Translations under genes and position numbers: made by a program
NCBI GenBank assembly: GCA_964017045.1
Contig: OZ024798.1
Coordinates: 26,197,847-26,261,846 of the forward strand
DNA length: 64,000 nt
Reading direction: 5' to 3'
Origin: Omphiscola glabra
Taxonomy: Eukaryota > Mollusca > Gastropoda > Lymnaeidae
The notes under the pieces: model-generated
The model's input: the letters and a program-made list of their open reading frames with translations, nothing else
The model's database searches: none
What the model was told of the DNA's origin: nothing
Shown here: in pieces, positions 59,098 to 64,000 of the stretch
Layout: each line of letters begins with the position of its first letter
Position numbering within the stretch: the stretch's first letter is position 1

Positions 59098-59312
59098 ATA
59101 CCCCTCCCTGACACCCTCCCTGACACCCTCCCTGACACCCTTCCTGACACCCTCTCGTACCTCCCTGACACCCTCTCGTACCTCCCTGACACCCTCTCGT
59201 ACCTCCCTGACACCCTCTCGTACCTCCCTGACACTCTCTCGTACCTCCCTGACACCCTCTCGTACCTCCCTGACACCCTCTCGTACCTCCCTGACACCCT
59301 CTCGTACCTCCC
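59098..59312. repeat. 21-bp minisatellite, ~8 units, with 12-bp lead-in
   Basis: Four short CCTCCCTGACAC units are followed by 21-bp units CCTGACACCCTCTCGTACCT + C. The longer unit looks like the short unit plus a CTCGTACCT insertion that was then amplified. Confidence 0.94.
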
Positions 59313-59834
59313 TCCTTTGTTGGGGCTTCTAGTCCATAGCCATTGACTGCATGTTGAGATTATTTGCCTGGTTCAAGTGGTTATGTACATAGATCAAGTG
59401 GTTACCGCACCAGCAGTTCTTGAGTGATTCAGGAATTCTTGTGTCACAAATCATAGGCTGGACAGATTATTCCTCACAATGATGAATAAATCCATAAGGC
59501 TGAGACTGCCTAAAGATGATTGCTGGAGCTATCATGTACCTACTTGTTTTAAACAGGCGAAGATGTCTCCTGGCTGCTCCTCCATGACCAACCCTATAGA
59601 TATACAAAAGACCATCACTAAGCTATATACATCCTTATACTATACCCCAACCAACTGCCCCCTATCTCTGCCTTCTTCTATGCTGGCACCCATTCTGCAC
59701 CTCCCACTACCGCCTCTTATCTGTACCTCCACTATAGGCTGGCACCCACACTATACCTCCATCTCAACCCCCCCCCCCCGATCAAAAGGGCATCCTTAAT
59801 GTAACCAAACTCCAACTGTTTCCTTTAAAAGGTA

Positions 59835-60318
59835 CCTCCACCCTCTGCCAATGAATCTCTTCTACCTCCACCCTCTGCCAATAAATCTCTTCTACCTCCA
59901 CCCTCTGCCAATAAATCTCTTCTACCTCCACCCTCTGCCAATGAATCTCTTCTACCTTTACCCCTTGCCAATGAATCTCTTCTACCTCCACCCCCTGCCA
60001 ATGAATCTCGTCTACCTCCACCATCTGCCAATGAATCTCTTCTACCTCCACCCTCTGCCAATGAATCTCTTCTACCTCCACCCTCTGCCAATGAATCTCT
60101 TCTACCTCCACCCCCTGCCAATGAATCTTGTCTACCTCCACCCTCTGCCAATGAATCTCTTCTACCTCCACCCTCTGCCAATGAATCTCTTCTACCTCCA
60201 CCCTCTGCCAATGAATCTCTTCTACCTCCACCCCCTGCCAATGAATCTCGTCTACCTCCACCCTCTGCCAATGAATCTCTTCTACCTCCACTCTCTGCCA
60301 ATGAATTTCTTCTACCTC
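59835..60318. repeat. 30-bp minisatellite, ~16 units
   Basis: The unit is CCAATGAATCTCTTCTACCT + CCACCCTCTG, with CGTC, TGTC and CCCC variants. The plus strand is strongly pyrimidine-rich. Long open frames exist on both strands because 30 is a multiple of three and no frame of the unit contains a stop. Confidence 0.96.
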
Positions 60319-60761
60319 TACCCCCTCCTCCTTCCCGGGACCTATCCCACCACATACCCCCCCCCCTCCCAACCTGGTCACTTTTACAAACCCATCTCCA
60401 ATAAGCTGAATCATTTCAAGTGTAACGTCTCCACCCAAGCTGGGCACTGATTGGTTTCTGTTGTAAAGTCATTGATTCTTACATTTTACTGGAGATTCTT
60501 TTGCTTAGTGTTGATATATTCTTTTATTAGTTAATTTAATTGTGCTCCCTTCCTTTGAAAAAAAAAGTATTTTATGTTTCTTTGTGGGACAGTTTCAAGA
60601 AATTCAAGATTTCATGTTTCATTTAATAAAATTTGGCTTTCTGATTTGTTTCCCTGTGTCATGATGATATCGTCATTCCATCATTATTGATTGGTTAAAT
60701 TTTTCATTCATAAGCTATTTTTTTTTCCAGATCCCTGTATCTATTTTATTTTTATATAAAG

Positions 60762-60822
60762 CAGTAGTTCCCAACCTTCCTAATGTCGCGACCCTTTAAC
60801 TTTAATACAGTTCCTCATGTTG
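60762..60822 (-). mobile_element. SPIN-family hAT terminal fragment, copy 3
   Basis: CAGTAGTTCCCAACCTTCCT followed by AATGTCGCGACCCTTTAA and CAGTTCCTCATGTTG matches one SPIN terminus. It contains a small internal TTTAA duplication. Only about 61 bp remain. Confidence 0.82.
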
Positions 60823-60992
60823 AAATTATAACTAAGAATAAGAACTTCAGGAGACACATTCAGTTATACAAGTATCATCAAGAAATCTCAGTGAGAAATA
60901 ACTGGTTTTTTATTTGATCTTTGAGACAACATTTTCGTTTGGTTTAAAAAAAAAAGGTGGTGATTTCTTCTAAGAGGAGTTCTTTTTTTTTT

Positions 60993-61468
60993 TCATCTGA
61001 GAGAAAATGTATGTTTCCTCCAGGAGGAATTCGGTGATTTCATCTGAGAGAAAATGTATGTTTCCTCCAGGAGGAATTCGGTGATTTCATCTGAGAGAAA
61101 ATGTATGTTTCCTCCAGGAGGAATTCGGTGATTTCATCTGAGAGAAAATGTATGTTTCCTCCAGGAGGAATTCGGTGATTTCATCTGAGAGAAAATGTAT
61201 GTTTCCTCCAGGAGGAATTCGGTGATTTCATCTGAGAGAAAATGTATGTTTCCTCCAGGAGGAATTCGGTGATTTCATCTGAGAGAAAATATATGTTTCC
61301 TCCAGGAGGAATTCGGTGATTTCATCTGAGAGAAAATGTATGTTTCCTCCAGGAGGAATTCGGTGATTTCATCTGAGAGAAAATGTATGTTTCCTCCAGG
61401 AGGAATTCGGTGATTTCATCTGAGAGAAAATGTATGTTTCCTCCAGGAGGAATTCGGTGATTTCATCT
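60993..61468. repeat. 47-bp minisatellite, ~10 near-identical units
   Basis: The unit is TTCATCTGAGAGAAAATGTA, then TGTTTCCTCCAGGAGGAATT, then CGGTGAT. TTCCTCC and GGAGGAA around a single A form a tight hairpin in each unit. Only one internal unit shows a change (ATATATG at about 61290). Confidence 0.97.
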
Positions 61469-61594
61469 GGCATAAATTGGTTGATTTTCCAATTCTGCTT
61501 GTTTGATCTCAATAGTCAAGTCATTATTTATGTTTTGTGTGCTGGTTATGTTATCACCCTGTCAAGTATTTCTGATGTTTTCTATTGGCTTATA

Positions 61595-61933
61595 GTAATA
61601 ATTCACCAAACCCCCTTTGCCAAGGTAATAATTCACCAAACCCCTTTGCTATGGTAATAAATCACCAAACCCCTTTGCTATGGTAATAATTCACCAAACC
61701 CCCTTTGCGAAGGTAATAATTCACCAAACCCCTTTGCTATGGTAATAATTCACCAAACCCCTTTGCTATGGTAATAATTCACCAAACCCCTTTGCTATGG
61801 TAATAATTCACCAAACCCCTTTGCTATGGTAATAATTCACCAAACCCCTTTGCCATGGTAATAATTCACCAAACCCCTTTGCCAAGGTAATAATTTACCA
61901 AACCCCTTTGCCAAGGTAATAATTCACCAAACC
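61595..61933. repeat. 29-bp minisatellite, ~11.5 units, beside the exon 2 acceptor
   Basis: The unit is TTCACCAAACCCCTTTGCTA + TGGTAATAA. The array ends only about 41 bp before the exon 2 splice acceptor, so it lies next to or overlaps the likely branch-point region. Confidence 0.96.
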
Positions 61934-61974
61934 AGTGTTTTATTTTAATTACAATTTTTAAATATAAATTTCAG

Positions 61975-62105
61975 AAATCAACAGAGTTCGTCTTTCACTG
62001 TTTCACCATCAAGGCAAAAGGGAAATCCTTGACCTTCCGGAACCGCTTGGACCTGTTGTCCAGCTACAGGAGAAATTGTTTGTACCTGTTAAAGAATACC
62101 CTGAT
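61975..62105 (+). CDS. qki: Quaking/HOW-like STAR protein, coding exon 2
   Basis: This exon is too short and too spliced to appear as a long open frame. It was found by translating after an AG acceptor (aaatttcag, ending at 61974). It is 131 bp and continues exon 1 in frame as residues 43-86. It starts with EINRVRLSLF, equivalent to EISRVR in QKI and EIARVRASLF in HOW, and ends with VVQLQEKLFVPVKEYPD, almost identical to vertebrate QKI just before its KH domain. The donor gtgagt follows at 62106, leaving phase 0. In family members the next residues are FNFVGRILGPRG of the KH domain; no such sequence is visible in the remaining 1.9 kb, so the next exon lies outside the window. Together the two exons complete QUA1 and the linker to KH. 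No stop or frameshift is seen, so the gene looks intact here. Confidence 0.94.
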
Positions 62106-62423
62106 GTGAGTAGAAGCATGTAACTTTCAATTATTAGAACTCCTCAATTAAAATATGTTTTAAGAATGTTAGCCCCCGTGGGGGTGTAGTGGGGGGAGGG
62201 TGGGGGCGCTACTGCAGTAGAACCTTTTAAGTAGGACAATTAAAGAAGATGTTAGGCCTACAAATATATATTTGTTTTTAAAAAAATACCCAGTTGGGTT
62301 TGCATATTTCCACCCAACAGTTTTTATTTCAGTTTACTTGCCTGTCTGCTTCAACCCAATTTTTTAAAATCAATTTTGTTTTGTATCGGATCAACCATCT
62401 TGTACTTGATTATTTACTGAGCC

Positions 62424-62690
62424 CGAGTTATTCAGTTTAAAGACAACAACCAGTGATCACATCATTGTTACATACGAGTCATTGATTTTAAAATCAACTT
62501 CCAGTGATCACATCATTGTTACATACGAGTCATTGAGTTTAAAATCACTTTCCAGTGATCACATCATTGTTACATACGAGTCATCGAGTTTAAAATAAAC
62601 TTCCAGTGATCACATCATTGTTTTATTACGAGTTATTGAGTTTAAAGACAACAACCAGTGATCACATCATTGTTACACACGGTTTAGTTT
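62424..62690. repeat. 51-bp tandem repeat, ~5 units (intron 2)
   Basis: The unit is GTGATCACATCATTGTTACA, then TACGAGTCATTGAGTTTAAA, then ATCAACTTCCA. The 310 bp after the exon 2 donor and the 180 bp after this array (ending in a 17-base C run at 62877-62893) show nothing else. Confidence 0.94.
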
Positions 62691-63072
62691 GAAATAGTTT
62701 AAAAGTCATTATGGTGATCAGAGTACAGAACTGTTAACAACAAAATAATCTGCTGGTCATGTATTCTCCATTAAGAATGAAGATTAAATTAATTGTTAAA
62801 AATGTCCATTTACAGGAGTAACTGTTGTGGGCGGTTCTCAAATGTTGTATGTTGTTATTGTTGTTGAACACCACCACCCCCCCCCCCCCCCCCAACTCAG
62901 GTACTGACACACCTCAATGTCTGAATATCATACGTCAGTAGCCAGACCTGAGCCCTGTTTTTTAAACATGACTAATGGGTCTTAACGATATGCATTCTGT
63001 TACACCTTAACAAACGTAGTAATTTCATTACCTTCTTTTGTTCTTTTATTTGTTCCCCCAACACGCCAACGC

Positions 63073-63182
63073 GGTTAATGTGCTGTTGTGGTCCCTCTGT
63101 CGCTCACCCTAACGCAAACCCTAAATCTATCATAAACAAAGGGAAGTGACTCCCAATAAGGGGACCACAACAGCACATTAGC
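63073..63182. mobile_element. ~110-bp hairpin element (MITE-like)
   Basis: TAATGTGCTGTTGTGGTCCC at the left pairs with GGGACCACAACAGCACATTA at the right. CGCCAACGC flanks both sides (63064-63072 and 63183-63191), which looks like a 9-bp (or 8-bp) target duplication, although the flank overlaps the pairing region by a few bases. No coding capacity. Confidence 0.7.
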
Positions 63183-63222
63183 CGCCAACGCTTTTGGTTT
63201 CATTAATCAATTACACTCACAC

Positions 63223-63470
63223 ATTTTAAAAAAAACAAGTTTAGCGTTTAAAATCAGTCAAAATTATAATTTAAATTTAAACAAAAGTTTGACACAATAA
63301 ATTTTAAAAAAAACAAGTTTAGCGTTTAAAATCAGTCAAAATTATAATTTAAATTTAAACAAAAGTTTGACACAATAAATTTAAAAAAAAACAAGTTTAG
63401 CGTTTAAAATCAGTCAAAATTATAATTTAAATTAAAACAAAAGTTTGACACAATAAATTTTTTTAAAAAA
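63223..63470. repeat. 78-bp tandem repeat, ~3 units
   Basis: Units begin with ACAAGTTTAGCGTTTAAAAT at 63235, 63313 and 63391, an exact 78-bp spacing. They are AT-rich and nearly identical apart from A-run length. Confidence 0.96.
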
Positions 63471-63781
63471 AAGCGTTGTTTTGGCGAGGTTTACATCTTG
63501 TGTATCTGGTGGTCGGGCACGCGTGTGTACACTCGGGTTCCCGTGAGACCCAGACATTACCCGACGCAATCCATCGTGCTGTCACTGCCGTGTGGATTTA
63601 AGATTTCACTTGCAAACTGCGAACATTGCTGTCCTTGCCAGCTGCGGTCACTGGAATCGACCGCGTGGCTTGGCGTATTGGTGCCTACATATTTCCCTCG
63701 CTTGATGAATTTAAATACACACAAAAAAAAAATCTATCTCGTTTTTATCGTTTCTGATCAGGCCAAAACCGAATGATGCTT

Positions 63782-63905
63782 TAAAGATACGTAATGGTAC
63801 ATTAAGGATACAGAAAGATATATTGAGGATACCGATTGATATATTACATATACTGAATGATAAATTGAGGGATACCGAATGATACATAAAAGATACCGAA
63901 TCCAA
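63782..63905. repeat. ~28-bp degenerate repeat, ~4.5 units
   Basis: Blocks read GATACCGAATGATACATTAA with variation in sequence and spacing. The 300 bp before it are GC-richer and unrecognised. The window ends in an (AAT)n run. Confidence 0.75.
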
Positions 63906-64000
63906 TACAAATCAAATAATCAGCGCATTCCTACTATACCGTATATTTCCATGTGATGTCGTCGTTGTATATTACCGCTTTAAAAGTAATAATAATAATA

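Larger units (their letters stand above)
45239..61974 (+). other. Intron 1 of the quaking/HOW-like gene
   Basis: The 16,736-bp intron runs from gtaagt to an AG preceded by a T/A-rich stretch. Its first 5 kb is AT-rich and nearly free of tandem arrays, though it has several G or C homopolymers. The rest carries the 34-, 33-, 21-, 21-, 30-, 47- and 29-bp arrays, a retrotransposon 3' end at 56.3 kb and two SPIN hAT fragments. Long first introns are normal for this gene family. No alternative exon was recognised inside it, but short alternative first exons could not be excluded. Confidence 0.85.

Noticed and set aside
59782..60450. Frames of 221, 176 and 199 codons on both strands
   Set aside because: A 30-bp array with stop-free units explains them; no frame is preferred by variant type.

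Overview
This window is animal nuclear DNA, most likely from a gastropod mollusc and perhaps a pulmonate (freshwater) snail. The evidence is spliced exons with GT/AG borders, non-LTR retrotransposon fragments, hAT DNA transposons that include pieces of the SPIN family (reported from tetrapods, a triatomine bug and a pond snail), very many minisatellites and AT-rich non-coding DNA. The species assignment is an inference and could be wrong. No operons, CRISPR arrays, rRNA genes or tRNA genes were seen.

Only one real host gene is visible. It is the 5' part of a quaking / held-out-wings (STAR family, KH-type) RNA-binding protein gene on the + strand. Coding exon 1 is 45112-45238 and coding exon 2 is 61975-62105. 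They join in frame across a 16.7 kb intron into 86 residues that cover the QUA1 dimerisation domain and the linker leading to the KH domain. The KH, QUA2 and C-terminal exons lie beyond the right edge. A small GC-richer patch with an NRF-1-like site and an E-box at about 44.94 kb is the best promoter candidate.

The 45 kb upstream of this gene has no convincing protein-coding host gene. It is a dense field of unrelated tandem arrays with units of 4 to about 157 bp. With those inside the gene they make up roughly a quarter of the window by hand tally. Examples are the 18-bp array at 1-690, the 24-bp array at 6.6-8.5 kb with a higher-order repeat, the 17-bp array at 12.9-13.5 kb, the 46-bp array at 19.3-20.4 kb and the 29-bp array at 23.0-23.9 kb. 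Among them lie decayed mobile elements: non-LTR retrotransposon pieces at 17.3, 20.5, 22.5, 24.9-27.0 and 32.1-33.2 kb, a hAT transposase relic at 39.1-40.4 kb that carries a nested 201-bp non-autonomous hAT element, a SPIN fragment at 29.6 kb and a 251-bp foldback element at 27.2 kb.

Two pairs of minisatellites with homologous flanks lie in inverted orientation (14.0 versus 19.0 kb, and 34.5 versus 35.6 kb). This suggests that some arrays spread as parts of mobile units rather than growing only in place.

Inside intron 1 the first 5 kb has almost no arrays. From 50.4 kb onward arrays and mobile fragments return: the 34-, 33-, 21-, 30-, 47- and 29-bp arrays, a retrotransposon 3' end at 56.3 kb and two more SPIN pieces. 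The last array ends about 40 bp before the exon 2 splice acceptor. The final 2 kb (intron 2) holds a 51-bp array, a small hairpin element with an apparent target duplication and a 78-bp array.
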